64,000 nt of DNA from Micromonospora sp. FIMYZ51 (GTDB taxonomy: Bacteria; Actinomycetota; Actinomycetes; Mycobacteriales; Micromonosporaceae). Position 1 is the stretch's first letter. Every line of letters starts with the position of its first letter. The stretch is taken from NCBI RefSeq assembly GCF_038246755.1, contig NZ_CP134706.1, positions 744,001 to 808,000 on the forward strand. The letters are read 5' to 3'. Positions 16,692 to 24,896 of the stretch are shown here, piece after piece. A model generated the notes under the pieces. That model saw nothing but the letters and a program-made list of their open reading frames with translations. It was not told where the DNA came from and ran no database searches. The translations under genes were made by a program, and so were the position numbers.

Positions 16692-17402
16692 TCAGATTTC
16701 CTGCACCTCCAGCACCCGGGTGTTCGGCGCGGCCTCGCCCAGCGCGGTCCGCAGCGCGGCGCGTTCCGGGTCGGCCAGGAACGCCGTGTAGCCGGCCCGG
16801 GTGTCGAACCGGATGACGTGCACCTCGTTGTGCCCGTCGCCGGTGCGCAGTCGCCGCTCGACCCGGCCGCCGTGCCGGGGGAGCAGGGCGAGCACGGTGT
16901 CCTCGTACCGCTGGCCGGCCTCGACTGCGGCGGCCGGATACTCCACCAGGGCGACCAGGCGCACCGCGGCAGCCGAGTCGGTGACCAGCGACTTCCAGAA
17001 TTGATGATCCACATGACCGCCCGGGATGCCCTCCCGGCGGCCGGTGTCGAGATAGCCGTGGTGGCGGTAGAAGTCCGGGGCCTGGAACGAGAACGAGGCG
17101 ACCGAGATCTCCGTGCAACCTCTCCGCCGGGCCTCCTCCTCGGCCGCCGCCAGCAGCCGACCGCCCCAGCCCTCGCCGCGCCGGTCGGCGCGGACCCAGA
17201 CCATGTTGATCCCAGCGCAGCCGCCCCAGGTCCACCCGGTCAACCCGGCCACCAGCGCACCGTCGGACCCGGTGACCCGTACCGAAAGATCGGCCTCGTC
17301 GTCGGCGCCGGTCGCCTGCTTGTTGAAGGCGGTCAGCTCGGCGTCCAGCCGGGCGGCCAGGTCCTCGTCCTTGCCGATTACCCGCAGGCTCTCGTTCCCC
17401 AT
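16692..17402 (-). CDS. GNAT acetyltransferase fused to a DUF1330-like ferredoxin-fold domain
   Basis: 236 residues from ATG 17402. Residues about 1-145 are a GNAT domain with the acetyl-CoA loop RADRRGEGWGGRLLAAAEEEARRRGC and a YRHHGYLDTGRREG C-terminal strand. Residues about 146-236 (VRLVALVEYPAAAVEAGQRYEDTVLALLPRHGGRVERRL and FDTRAGYTAFLADPER) resemble dimeric alpha-beta-barrel proteins of the DUF1330/EthD type. I infer a fusion that makes a homodimer through the second domain. The substrate is unknown. Confidence 0.78.
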   Translation of the reverse strand: MGNESLRVIGKDEDLAARLDAELTAFNKQATGADDEADLSVRVTGSDGALVAGLTGWTWGGCAGINMVWVRADRRGEGWGGRLLAAAEEEARRRGCTEISVASFSFQAPDFYRHHGYLDTGRREGIPGGHVDHQFWKSLVTDSAAAVRLVALVEYPAAAVEAGQRYEDTVLALLPRHGGRVERRLRTGDGHNEVHVIRFDTRAGYTAFLADPERAALRTALGEAAPNTRVLEVQEI

Positions 17403-17501
17403 GATCGTCACACGCCGGAGTATCCCAACGCCCTGGATCCCACGCGACCCCGTGACCTTCTTGCCGCCCTCCTCGCCGCCCCTCCGACCCGCCACCTGCG
17501 C

Positions 17502-17572
17502 CCTTTGCTCTGCTTCACTCCGCGTACCGGTTACCGGTCGAAACCGTTGCGTCGGTGGAAGCAGAGCAAAGG
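17502..17572. repeat. MITE/REP-like inverted repeat
   Basis: Perfect 15-bp arms CCTTTGCTCTGCTTC (17502-17516) and GAAGCAGAGCAAAGG (17558-17572) surround a 41-nt loop. The loop itself carries the palindrome ACCGGTTACCGGT. The element sits between two gene starts (GNAT on minus, CoA lyase on plus) and has no coding content. A dispersed non-autonomous repeat is the likely explanation. Confidence 0.6.
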
Positions 17573-17688
17573 CACCGGGGGTGGCTGGGTAGGTTCGTTC
17601 GCCGTGGTCATGAGGGGCTAGCGTGACGGCACACGTGTCCTCGCAGTCGTTTGCGACGGGCCGGCCGCACCCGGAAGGAGCAGCGCCG

Positions 17689-18642
17689 ATGGCCGTTGTT
17701 GGACGTCCCCGCCGATCCTGCCTCGCCGTGCCCGGGTCCAGTCTGAAGATGCTCGGCAAGGCGCAGGGCCTCCCCGCCGACCAGGTCTTCCTGGATCTGG
17801 AGGACGCGGTCGCGCCGCTGGCCAAGCCGGCGGCCCGGAAGAACGTGGTGGCCGCGTTGAACGAGGGCGACTGGGCGGGGAAGACCCGGGTGGTCCGGGT
17901 CAACGATCTGACCACGCCGTGGACCTACCGGGACGTGATCGACGTCGTGGAGGGGGCGGGCGCCAATCTGGACTGCGTGCTGCTGCCCAAGGTGCAGGAC
18001 GCGGCCCAGGTGCAGTGGTTGGACCTGACCCTGACCCAACTGGAGAAGACGCTCGGCCTGGCGGTGGGCGGGATCGGCATCGAGGTGCAGATCGAAAACG
18101 CCGCCGGCCTGGTCAACGTCGACGCCATCGCCGCCGCCTCACCGCGGATCGAGACGATCGTCTTCGGCCCGGCGGACTTCATGGCTTCGATCAACATGAG
18201 GTCGCTGGCGGTCGGTGGGCTGAACCCGGACTACCCCGGCGACCCGTACCACTACATCCTCATGCGGATCCTGATGGCCGCCCGGATGCACGACAAGCAG
18301 GCCATCGACGGCCCGTTCCTACAGATCCGGGACGTGGCTGCGTTCCGTGCGGTGGCGAAGCGGTCGGCGGCGCTGGGCTTCGACGGCAAGTGGGTGCTGC
18401 ACCCCGGGCAGATCGATGCCGCGAACGAGGTCTACTCGCCGACCCAGGCCGACTACGACCACGCCGAGTTGATTCTCGACGCGTACGAGCACTGCACCTC
18501 GGAGGCGGGCGGCAAGCGCGGCGCGGTGATGCTCGGCGACGAGATGATCGACGAGGCGTCCCGCAAGATGGCACTGGTGATCGCGGCCAAGGGGCGGGCC
18601 GCCGGGATGACGCGTACCTCGACCTTCACGCCGCCGGAGTGA
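17689..18642 (+). CDS. HpcH/HpaI-family CoA ester lyase, malyl-CoA lyase-like
   Basis: 317 residues; ATG 17689 follows GGAAGGAG, whereas the frame upstream is open but has no such site. It is a TIM barrel of the citrate-lyase-beta group: PRRSCLAVPGSSLKMLGKA, DQVFLDLEDAVAP (metal-ligand Glu/Asp), GIGIEVQIENAAGLVN and HPGQIDAANEVYSPTQADYDHA. Length and motifs fit L-malyl-CoA/beta-methylmalyl-CoA lyases of the ethylmalonyl-CoA pathway. The other pathway genes are not in this window. A terminator-like hairpin follows. Confidence 0.88.
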   Translation: MAVVGRPRRSCLAVPGSSLKMLGKAQGLPADQVFLDLEDAVAPLAKPAARKNVVAALNEGDWAGKTRVVRVNDLTTPWTYRDVIDVVEGAGANLDCVLLPKVQDAAQVQWLDLTLTQLEKTLGLAVGGIGIEVQIENAAGLVNVDAIAAASPRIETIVFGPADFMASINMRSLAVGGLNPDYPGDPYHYILMRILMAARMHDKQAIDGPFLQIRDVAAFRAVAKRSAALGFDGKWVLHPGQIDAANEVYSPTQADYDHAELILDAYEHCTSEAGGKRGAVMLGDEMIDEASRKMALVIAAKGRAAGMTRTSTFTPPE

Positions 18643-18651
18643 CCAAACCGG

Positions 18652-18689
18652 ACCGCCCGCCGCCCCGACCGGAACCGGGGCGGGCGGGC
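18652..18689. terminator. GC-rich hairpin between convergent genes
   Basis: CCGCCCGCCGCCCCG pairs with CGGGGCGGGCGGGC across a short loop, with a one-base bulge. It lies between the CoA lyase and the DUF4190 gene and can serve both directions. Confidence 0.5.
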
Positions 18690-18701
18690 AGGTCGCTGAT
18701 C

Positions 18702-19235
18702 TCAACTGCTGGATGAGCTGGCGATGGCGATCCCGATTGCGACAACGTAGCCGATGATCACCAGCGCGAGCAGGCCGGTGAGGATCCAGCCGACGATGAT
18801 GGCCGCCTTCGCCATGCCTTCGCCGCTCTCGCCGGTCTCCCGGATCTGGCGCATGGCCACGTGCCCCATGATCGCGCCGATCGGCGCGGTGATGCAGGAG
18901 CCGATCCCGATCAGGGAGAGCACCAGGGCGACGATGGCCATCGAGTTCGTTTGCCGCTGCGGGTAGCCGTAGCCGGGCTGCGGCGGCGGGTAGCCGGGCT
19001 GCGGCGGCGGGTAGCCGACGGGCCCGTACGCCGTGCTGCCCGGGTCCACCTTCGCGCCGGCGTACGGATCGGTGCTCGGGTAGGGGGTGACCGGCTGGTA
19101 CGGGTCGTACCCGGCGGGCTGCTGCGGTATGGGTTGCTGCGGGCTCACCGGCAGGGTCGGATCGGCCGGCGGGCTGGAGGGCTGGCCGGTCGACGCGGGG
19201 TCGGGCCAGCCGCCGGACGGCGGGGGCTGTGTCAT
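18702..19235 (-). CDS. Pro-rich DUF4190 membrane protein
   Basis: 177 residues from ATG 19235, chosen because GGAAG lies 7 bases upstream; a GTG three codons earlier has none. The cytoplasmic N-terminus is Pro/Gln/Tyr/Gly-rich with repeats of GYPPPQPGY. Two membrane helices follow (about 99-125 and 145-170), with the DUF4190 signature [41 protein letters not shown]. Function is unknown; a related gene lies about 1 kb away at 20334. Confidence 0.85.
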   Translation of the reverse strand: MTQPPPSGGWPDPASTGQPSSPPADPTLPVSPQQPIPQQPAGYDPYQPVTPYPSTDPYAGAKVDPGSTAYGPVGYPPPQPGYPPPQPGYGYPQRQTNSMAIVALVLSLIGIGSCITAPIGAIMGHVAMRQIRETGESGEGMAKAAIIVGWILTGLLALVIIGYVVAIGIAIASSSSS

Positions 19236-19501
19236 CGGGCTCACTTCCGTCGCGATGCTCGGGCGCAGTCAGGGTAGCCACCTTCCGGCAACCCTTCGAC
19301 GCGCCCGGCAGCGGGTGCCGCGTTGCTCGGCGCCCCGGCAGGAGGCAGGATCTCGGCATGGCGATTGACGCGCGTGCGGCAGACCGGTCCGGCGGCAGGA
19401 CGAGACGGGATGTCAGCCGGCCCGGCGTGGCTCGACGCTCCCGCCCCGCCGCAGGGTCGGGGCCCGAGGACCAGGGCGCACCGGCCCCGCTGCCCGATCC
19501 G

Positions 19502-20263
19502 GTGACCATGCGGCTGGACGGCAAGGTCGCCCTGGTGACGGGCGCGGGCAGCCCGGACGGCATCGGGTACGCCACCGCGCGGCGACTGTCCGACCTGGGC
19601 GCCCGAGTGGCAATCGTCTCCACCACCCGGCGCATTCACGACCGGGCGGGCGAACTCGGCGTGACCGGATTCGTCGCCGACCTGACCGACGAGTCGGAGG
19701 TCGGCGCGCTGGCGGACGCGGTCGCCGAACAGCTCGGTGACGTGGAGGTACTGGTCAACAATGCCGGCCTGGCCAGTCGGGCCAGCCCGGAGGTGCTTCG
19801 GCCGGTCGCCCAGCTCAGCTACGACGAGTGGCGTGGCGAGATCGATCGGAACCTGACCACGGCGTTCCTGTGCAGCCGGGCGTTCATCGGCGGGATGGCC
19901 GAGCGCGGCTGGGGCCGGATCGTGAACCTTTCGGCGACCGCCGGTCCGGTAAACGCGCTGCCCACCGAGGCGGCGTACGCGGCGGCCAAGGCGGGCGTGG
20001 TGGGGCTGACCCGGGCGCTGGCGATGGAGATGATCGCCGACGGGGTGACGGTGAACGCGGTGGCGCCCGGCACCATCTACACCGCCGCCTCGACAATGGC
20101 CGAGATCAAGCAGGGCCTGGGTACCCCGGTCGGTCGTCCCGGCACCCCGGACGAGGTGGCTGCGGCGATCACCTTCCTCTGCTCGCCGGCAGCGTCCTAC
20201 ATCACCGGCCAGATGCTTGTGGTCGACGGTGGCAACAGCGTGCGGGAGGCCCAGTTCCGCTGA
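19502..20263 (+). CDS. SDR-family oxidoreductase
   Basis: 253 residues from GTG 19502 (or 251 from ATG 19508); there is no clear ribosome site, and the frame stays open upstream to an ATG at 19358. Rossmann motif [25 protein letters not shown], catalytic Ser and YxxxK in [29 protein letters not shown], and the C-terminal [20 protein letters not shown] are all classical FabG-like features. It reduces or oxidises an unknown carbonyl/alcohol with NAD(P). Confidence 0.9.
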   Translation: MTMRLDGKVALVTGAGSPDGIGYATARRLSDLGARVAIVSTTRRIHDRAGELGVTGFVADLTDESEVGALADAVAEQLGDVEVLVNNAGLASRASPEVLRPVAQLSYDEWRGEIDRNLTTAFLCSRAFIGGMAERGWGRIVNLSATAGPVNALPTEAAYAAAKAGVVGLTRALAMEMIADGVTVNAVAPGTIYTAASTMAEIKQGLGTPVGRPGTPDEVAAAITFLCSPAASYITGQMLVVDGGNSVREAQFR

Positions 20264-20333
20264 CCAGTGCCCGGCTGCTGCCCGGCGTCTCGCTGCTGCC
20301 CGGCGTCCGGCCAGTGCCCGGCGTTTCGGTTGG

Positions 20334-20819
20334 TCAGGTGCGGGTGCCGTCCGCGCCGGCCCAGATCACCAGGGCGAGCCAACCGCAGCAGAACAGCAGG
20401 TAGAGCCCGGTGAAGATGTAGCTGAGCACCAGGCCCCAGGTGGCCAGCTGATCGCCTTGCTCACCGCTGGTGCGGAGCTGGCGCTTGGCCAGGTGGCCGA
20501 GGGCGATGCCGGCCGGGGCGAAGACGAACGCGAAGACCAGCGACAGGATGGCGAGCACATTGGTGCCGCCACTGCCACCACCACCGCCCGGCGGTGACGG
20601 TGGGCCGTACTGACCGTAGGGCACCTGGGGGGCGTACGGCGGTTGCTGCCCCCACTGCTGGCCGTGTGGCGGCTGCCCCGGGTGCTCGTACGACGGCTGC
20701 CCGTAGGCCGGCTGGTCGTGATGCGGCGGCTGATCACCAGGCGGCTGCCCGTACGGCTGCCCACCTGGCGGCGGCTCGAAGGGCGACGGTGGCTGCTCCG
20801 GTTCTGGCGGCTGGCTCAC
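20334..20819 (-). CDS. Pro-rich DUF4190 membrane protein
   Basis: 161 residues, GTG start. The N-terminal 85 residues are Pro/Gln/Tyr/Gly-rich (PYGQPPGDQPPHHDQPAYGQ and similar). A Gly run and two membrane helices follow (about 87-110 and 127-152), with the DUF4190 segment FAFVFAPAGIALGHLAKRQLRTSGEQGDQLATWGLVLSY. It is a paralogue in layout of the gene at 18702-19235. Unknown function. Confidence 0.83.
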   Translation of the reverse strand: MSQPPEPEQPPSPFEPPPGGQPYGQPPGDQPPHHDQPAYGQPSYEHPGQPPHGQQWGQQPPYAPQVPYGQYGPPSPPGGGGGSGGTNVLAILSLVFAFVFAPAGIALGHLAKRQLRTSGEQGDQLATWGLVLSYIFTGLYLLFCCGWLALVIWAGADGTRT

Positions 20820-20841
20820 ACTGCCGGACGCTACCCGCAGG

Positions 20842-21249
20842 TCAGCCCAGGCGGGTGAGATTCGCGGCGGCCCGCTCGACGATCAGGCAGCGGTTCTCGA
20901 CATAGTCGAGGCCGGCCTCCTCGGCGATCTGACGGGCCCGGGGCGAGACGATCCCCAACTGCAACCAGACCGCAGGCGCGCCGATCGCCACGGCCTGGCG
21001 GACGACGTCGACCGCATCCTCGGCGGGGCGGAACACGTCGACCAGGTCGACCGGGTGCGGGATGTCGGCAAGCGACCGGTACACCGGCTCACCGAACAGT
21101 TCGTCGGCGGTCGGGTTGACCGGGATGATCCGCCATCCGTACCGCTGCATCTCGGCCGGTACGCGGTGCGCGGCCTTGCTCGGGTCGCGCGAGGCGCCGA
21201 CCACGGCGATCACGGCGGATTCGGCGAGGATCTGCTCAGCGGAACGCAC
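20842..21249 (-). CDS. CoA-binding (YccU-like) protein
   Basis: 135 residues, GTG start. A single Rossmann-like CoA-binding domain: AVIAVVGASRDPSKAAHRVPAEMQRYGWRIIPVNP at the N-terminus, then VDLVDVFRPAEDAVDVVRQAVAIGAPAVWLQLGI, ending with ENRCLIVE. These stand-alone domains resemble succinyl-CoA synthetase alpha chains and bind CoA or a related nucleotide; their job is unknown. Confidence 0.88.
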   Translation of the reverse strand: MRSAEQILAESAVIAVVGASRDPSKAAHRVPAEMQRYGWRIIPVNPTADELFGEPVYRSLADIPHPVDLVDVFRPAEDAVDVVRQAVAIGAPAVWLQLGIVSPRARQIAEEAGLDYVENRCLIVERAAANLTRLG

Positions 21250-21423
21250 CCGCCGACTGTAGCCCCGCCGAGCCGCTCCCGCCCGCCATCCGCGTGCCGC
21301 CGCATGCCGTATCCGCGTCCCGCCGCCATCCGCGTGTCGCGTGCCATCCGCGTGTCGCTGGCTGCCGGGCGCCGCTGGCTGCCGGGTGCGATCCGCCCCG
21401 GTGACGGTAGAGCCGGCTGGCGG

Positions 21424-22467
21424 TCAGAGCAGACTGAGTTGGACCGGCTCTGGTGCGTCCGGTGGCGACGCCTGGCGGTGGTCGCTCTGGTCGGGCCGGT
21501 GCAGGCCATGACGGCGCGCGGCGATGCGTACCCGCGCGGACAGCTCCCGCTGATACGGCTGTGGGGTGTAGGCACCCGCCCGGTACAGCTCCCGGTAGCG
21601 GGGAACCAGGTGCGGGTGTTCCCGGCCGAGCCAGCGCGCGTACCACTCGCGGGCGCCGGGGCGTAGGTGCAGCGGCAGCGGCGTCACGCTGGCGGCCCCG
21701 GCGGCGGCGATCGCCGCCACCGTGTGGTCGATGGACTCCTCGGAGTCGCTGAGGCCGGGCAGGATCGGTGCCATCAGCACCCCCACCTCGAAACCGGCGT
21801 CGGCGAACTGGCGTACGGCGTCGAGCCGCCGCTGCGGGCTCGGAGTGCCCGGCTCGACCGACCGCCACAGCCCGCCGTCGACGAAGCCCACCGAGAACGA
21901 CACGCCGACCCGGGTGACCCGGGCCGCCTGCCGCAGCAACGGCAGGTCCCGCAGGATCAGGGTGCCCTTGGTCAGGATCGAGAACGGGTTCGCGAAGTCA
22001 CGCAGCGCCTCGATGATCGGCGGCATGAGCCGGTAACGCCCCTCGGCCCGCTGGTAGCAGTCGACGTTGGTGCCCATCGCCACGTGCGCGCCCCGCCAGC
22101 GCGGCGCGGCCAACTCCCGGCGCAGCAACTCGCCCGCGTTGACCTTGACGACCACCTGCCGGTCGAAGTCCGCCCCCGCGTCGAAATCGAGATAAGTATG
22201 GGTGTTTCGAGCAAAACAGTATAAACAGGCATGGCTGCAACCCCGGTACGGGTTGATCGTCCACTCGAAGGGGACGCGAGACGTGCCGGGGACCTTGTTC
22301 AGGATCGATTTGGCCCGCACCTCGTAGAAGGTCATGCCGGCGAAGGCCGGGGTGTCGAAGGTGCGGACGGTCGCACCGGGCAGCGCCAGCGGCAGGGGTG
22401 GAGTCGCTGGCGCTGCCCGCCCGGGATCTTCCCCGACCGGGGGAGCGGTCAGGTTCTCCCAGCGCAT
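21424..22467 (-). CDS. Rv2578c-family radical SAM protein (spore-photoproduct-lyase-like)
   Basis: 347 residues from ATG 22467 (MRWENL), in line with homologue N-termini; ATGs at 22473 and 22476 are alternatives. It carries a CX3CX2C radical-SAM cluster motif (CSHACLYCFAR) and the following SPL-like framework (HVAMGTNVDCYQRAEGRY, LTKGTLILRDLPLL, VSFSVGF). The role is probably DNA repair. Directly upstream is a LexA-type box, and M. tuberculosis Rv2578c is listed in the LexA regulon. About 17 codons around the cluster motif are unusually AT-rich and include a TTA Leu codon (22222-22224). Confidence 0.88.
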   Translation of the reverse strand: MRWENLTAPPVGEDPGRAAPATPPLPLALPGATVRTFDTPAFAGMTFYEVRAKSILNKVPGTSRVPFEWTINPYRGCSHACLYCFARNTHTYLDFDAGADFDRQVVVKVNAGELLRRELAAPRWRGAHVAMGTNVDCYQRAEGRYRLMPPIIEALRDFANPFSILTKGTLILRDLPLLRQAARVTRVGVSFSVGFVDGGLWRSVEPGTPSPQRRLDAVRQFADAGFEVGVLMAPILPGLSDSEESIDHTVAAIAAAGAASVTPLPLHLRPGAREWYARWLGREHPHLVPRYRELYRAGAYTPQPYQRELSARVRIAARRHGLHRPDQSDHRQASPPDAPEPVQLSLL

Positions 22468-22476
22468 GGCCATCAT

Positions 22477-22492
22477 TCGAACACACGTACGA
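22477..22492. promoter_or_regulatory. LexA (SOS) box
   Basis: TCGAAC-ACAC-GTACGA matches the actinobacterial SOS consensus TCGAAC-N4-GTTCGA at 11 of 12 positions. It lies immediately upstream of the ATG cluster that starts the radical SAM gene, where LexA would block transcription. Confidence 0.72.
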
Positions 22493-22558
22493 GTTGGTCG
22501 CAAGTGATCCGGCGGACATCAACGGCCGATCGGGTCCGCCACGATAGAAGATGGAGGC

Positions 22559-22963
22559 ATGGAGAGGCCCACCTTCGTCTACGACGGGGACTGCGCGTTC
22601 TGCACGAGCTGTGCCGAGTTCATCGAGCGCCGCATCCCGACCGGCGCCCGCGTGGTGCCCTGGCAGTTCGCCGATCTCGACCGCCTCGGTCTGACCGAGG
22701 CGGAGTGTGAAGAGGCGGTGCAGTGGGTGGGGCTCGACGGCAGCCGCGCCGCCGGCCCGGACGCCATCGCCGCCCTGCTGGGTAGCAGCGGCCGAGTGTG
22801 GCGGATCGCCGGGGCAGGGCTCCGCTTCGCGCCGGTACGCGCCGCCGCCTGGCCCGCGTACCGCTGGGTGGCCCGCAACCGGCACCGGATGCCCGGCGGT
22901 ACGGCCGCCTGCTCCCTGCCGCAGGCGACCCGCGAGCGGCTCTACGGCCCGCCGAGCAGCTGA
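22559..22963 (+). CDS. DUF393 / DCC-family thiol-disulfide oxidoreductase
   Basis: 134 residues; ATG 22559 follows GATGGAGG. The N-terminal signature FVYDGDCAFCTSCAEFIERR contains the D-x-x-C-x-x-C motif (Cys14, Cys17) that gives the family its redox role, followed by a thioredoxin-like helical region. DCC proteins are commonly found next to, or fused with, HTTM membrane proteins, and an HTTM gene is convergent here just downstream. The partner substrate is unknown. Confidence 0.88.
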   Translation: MERPTFVYDGDCAFCTSCAEFIERRIPTGARVVPWQFADLDRLGLTEAECEEAVQWVGLDGSRAAGPDAIAALLGSSGRVWRIAGAGLRFAPVRAAAWPAYRWVARNRHRMPGGTAACSLPQATRERLYGPPSS

Positions 22964-23044
22964 GCGTCCCGCCGGCAGGCTGCGCTGCGCGCCGGATGGC
23001 GGTGCGTTCCGCCGGTCGGCGGTGCTGAGGTGGCCGGCGGTGCG

Positions 23045-23944
23045 TCAGCCGGCCGGCGATGCCGAGTCGGCGGTGACCGGTGGTGCGGGTATGGCCGGGT
23101 CTCGGCCACCCTGACCGGGCCGGCGGGCCAGCAGCCAGCGCAGTGCGACCACCGGACGGACTTTCTCCAGCGGCAGGAAGCTGGTCATGGCGACCAGGTG
23201 CGGGGCGAACGAGATGGTGATGGTCGCGATGGTGACCAGGTGGAACGAGTAGAAGAAACCGACCGTGGCGAGCCGCCAGCGCTCGGGCAGTACGAAGATC
23301 AACGGGCTGAGTAGTTCGAAGGCGAGGATGCCGAACTGGGCGACGAGCAACAGGTGGGGGACCTGGGCGATCAGATCGGCCAGCTCGGTGCCGCGCCGGA
23401 TGATCGCCTTGGCCAGCACCGAACCGGTTGCCCAGTCCAGGCCGCCGAAGCGGAACTTCGCCCAGGCGGCGAGGAAGTAGGTGCAGATCACCGCGAGCTG
23501 GGTGACCCGTAACGCCCAGCCGCCCGCCTCGGTCCTGGTCGGATCCCCGTGCCGGGCTCGGCCCACGGTCGGCAGCACGGCCAGCGCGACGAGCAGGGCG
23601 AACCGGTCGTGGTCCACCTTCCCGTAGCTCATCGCGATGATCATCCACTGGAGGTAGAGCGCGAAGACGGCCCAGCCGAGCAACCGGGGCGCACGGCCGG
23701 TGGCGGCGAGCAGGGCGAGCAGCAGCAACGCCCAGAAGATCGCGCTGACCAGCGCCGCGGTGGGGGTCGGCAGCGGCAGGACGCGCCCGACGAAGAGCGG
23801 CTGGTACAGGTCGGCCGAGACGTCGACCCGGGCGCGTACCCAGGGAGTGAAGATCAGCAGGTCACCGGCGACGAAGAGGTAGACCAGGGTGCGGAAGGCG
23901 GCGACGCGGGCGCGCGGCACCGGCTCGGTCAACCAGCGGCTCAC
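23045..23944 (-). CDS. HTTM-domain membrane protein
   Basis: 299 residues from GTG 23944, overlapping the stop of the upstream gene by 4 bases (GTGA). Six to eight hydrophobic helices are seen, with FRTLVYLFVAGDLLIFTPWV at the N-terminus, QWMIIAMSYGKVDHDRFALLVAL in the middle and AWAKFRFGGLDWATGSVL later. HTTM is the membrane domain shared with vitamin-K-dependent gamma-carboxylase. It lacks the lumenal carboxylase part. It is probably a membrane redox or carrier protein working with the small anchored protein upstream. Confidence 0.82.
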   Translation of the reverse strand: MSRWLTEPVPRARVAAFRTLVYLFVAGDLLIFTPWVRARVDVSADLYQPLFVGRVLPLPTPTAALVSAIFWALLLLALLAATGRAPRLLGWAVFALYLQWMIIAMSYGKVDHDRFALLVALAVLPTVGRARHGDPTRTEAGGWALRVTQLAVICTYFLAAWAKFRFGGLDWATGSVLAKAIIRRGTELADLIAQVPHLLLVAQFGILAFELLSPLIFVLPERWRLATVGFFYSFHLVTIATITISFAPHLVAMTSFLPLEKVRPVVALRWLLARRPGQGGRDPAIPAPPVTADSASPAG

Positions 23945-24381
23945 GACGTGACCTGCCAGCTGACCACGGTCTCGTCGTACCACCGGCCGGTGGGCCGGCG
24001 GTCGGTGATGTCGTGCCAACGGATCACGATGCGGACCTCGGTCAGCTCCGGGGCGTCTGGATGCCGCCGGGCGTACGCCTCGGCCACCTGCCGCAGCAGG
24101 CTGGGATCGGCGGAGTAGCGCGCCTGCTGGCCCTCGATCTCGGCCCGGCGGATGCCTGTCGCGCCCTCGCCGAGATCGACCAGGCTGCCGGTGCGGTCCA
24201 CCCCCTCGACCCGGGTGTCCGGTGCGTCCGCGTTCGGCGGATCCGAGGTGGAGTACATCCGGAAGGGGCCGAACGGGAAGTGGTCGTCCTCGCCCCAGAT
24301 CGTGCCGGCCAGCAGGACGGCCAGGGCGAGCACGGTGACGCCCACCCGGATCGCCCGACCACGGCTCGTCAAGGTATCCAT
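23941..24381 (-). CDS. small membrane-anchored protein coupled to HTTM
   Basis: 146 residues from ATG 24381 (MDTLTSRGRAIRVG). One N-terminal hydrophobic segment (about 11-28) is a signal anchor. The exported part contains DDHFPFGPFRMYSTSDPPN and a C-terminal beta-rich segment (VRIVIRWHDITDRRPTGRWYDETVVSWQ). The stop overlaps the HTTM start. FPFGPFRMY-type segments recur in proteins that precede HTTM genes in actinobacteria (recollection). Function unknown. Confidence 0.72.
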   Translation of the reverse strand: MDTLTSRGRAIRVGVTVLALAVLLAGTIWGEDDHFPFGPFRMYSTSDPPNADAPDTRVEGVDRTGSLVDLGEGATGIRRAEIEGQQARYSADPSLLRQVAEAYARRHPDAPELTEVRIVIRWHDITDRRPTGRWYDETVVSWQVTS

Positions 24382-24487
24382 CGGATGCAGAAGATACGGC
24401 ACCCACGTTCGCCGGCGTGGCTGGTGTGGTGGGCCGTATCCGAGCTGTGACGAGGGGCGGAGCGGGCTGGCCGGCCGTGAAATGGCG

Positions 24488-24516
24488 GTGGCCGGGCCCG
24501 AATCGGGCCCGGCCAC
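24488..24516 (-). terminator. perfect hairpin downstream of trx
   Basis: GTGGCCGGGCCC and its complement form a perfect 12-bp stem around a 5-nt loop (GAATC). It begins 18 bases past the thioredoxin stop, reading on the minus strand, with ATTT beyond it. Confidence 0.75.
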
Positions 24517-24533
24517 CTGGTGGTACGCGAAGG

Positions 24534-24896
24534 TCAGTGCTTGTGCTCGGCGAGCTTCTTGCGTACGTCGTCCATGTCGAGCGCGCGGACCTGCTCGATG
24601 AGGTTCTCCAGCGCCGACTCCGGCAGGGCGCCCGGCTGGGCGAAGACGATCACGCCGTCGCGGATGGCCATGATCGTGGGGATCGACCGGATGTCGAACT
24701 TGGCGGCGAGTTCCTGCTGCGCCTCGGTGTCCACCTTGCCGAAGGTGATGTCGGAGTGCTTGTCCGACGAGCGCTCGTAGACCGGAGCGAACCGCTTACA
24801 GGGGCCGCACCACTCGGCCCAGAAGTCGACCAGAACGATGCCATCGCTCTCGGTCACCTGGTCGAAGTTAGCCGTGGTCAGCTCGACGGTTGCCAT
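24534..24896 (-). CDS. thioredoxin
   Basis: 120 residues from ATG 24896, which follows GGAGAG; the longer open frame upstream is out of register with any ribosome site. Classic thioredoxin fold with the active site WCGPC (Cys30, Cys33), the cis-Pro segment RSIPTIMAI, and a C-terminal helix extended by about 12 residues (DMDDVRKKLAEHKH). It reduces cytoplasmic disulfides. No thioredoxin reductase is adjacent. Confidence 0.95.
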   Translation of the reverse strand: MATVELTTANFDQVTESDGIVLVDFWAEWCGPCKRFAPVYERSSDKHSDITFGKVDTEAQQELAAKFDIRSIPTIMAIRDGVIVFAQPGALPESALENLIEQVRALDMDDVRKKLAEHKH

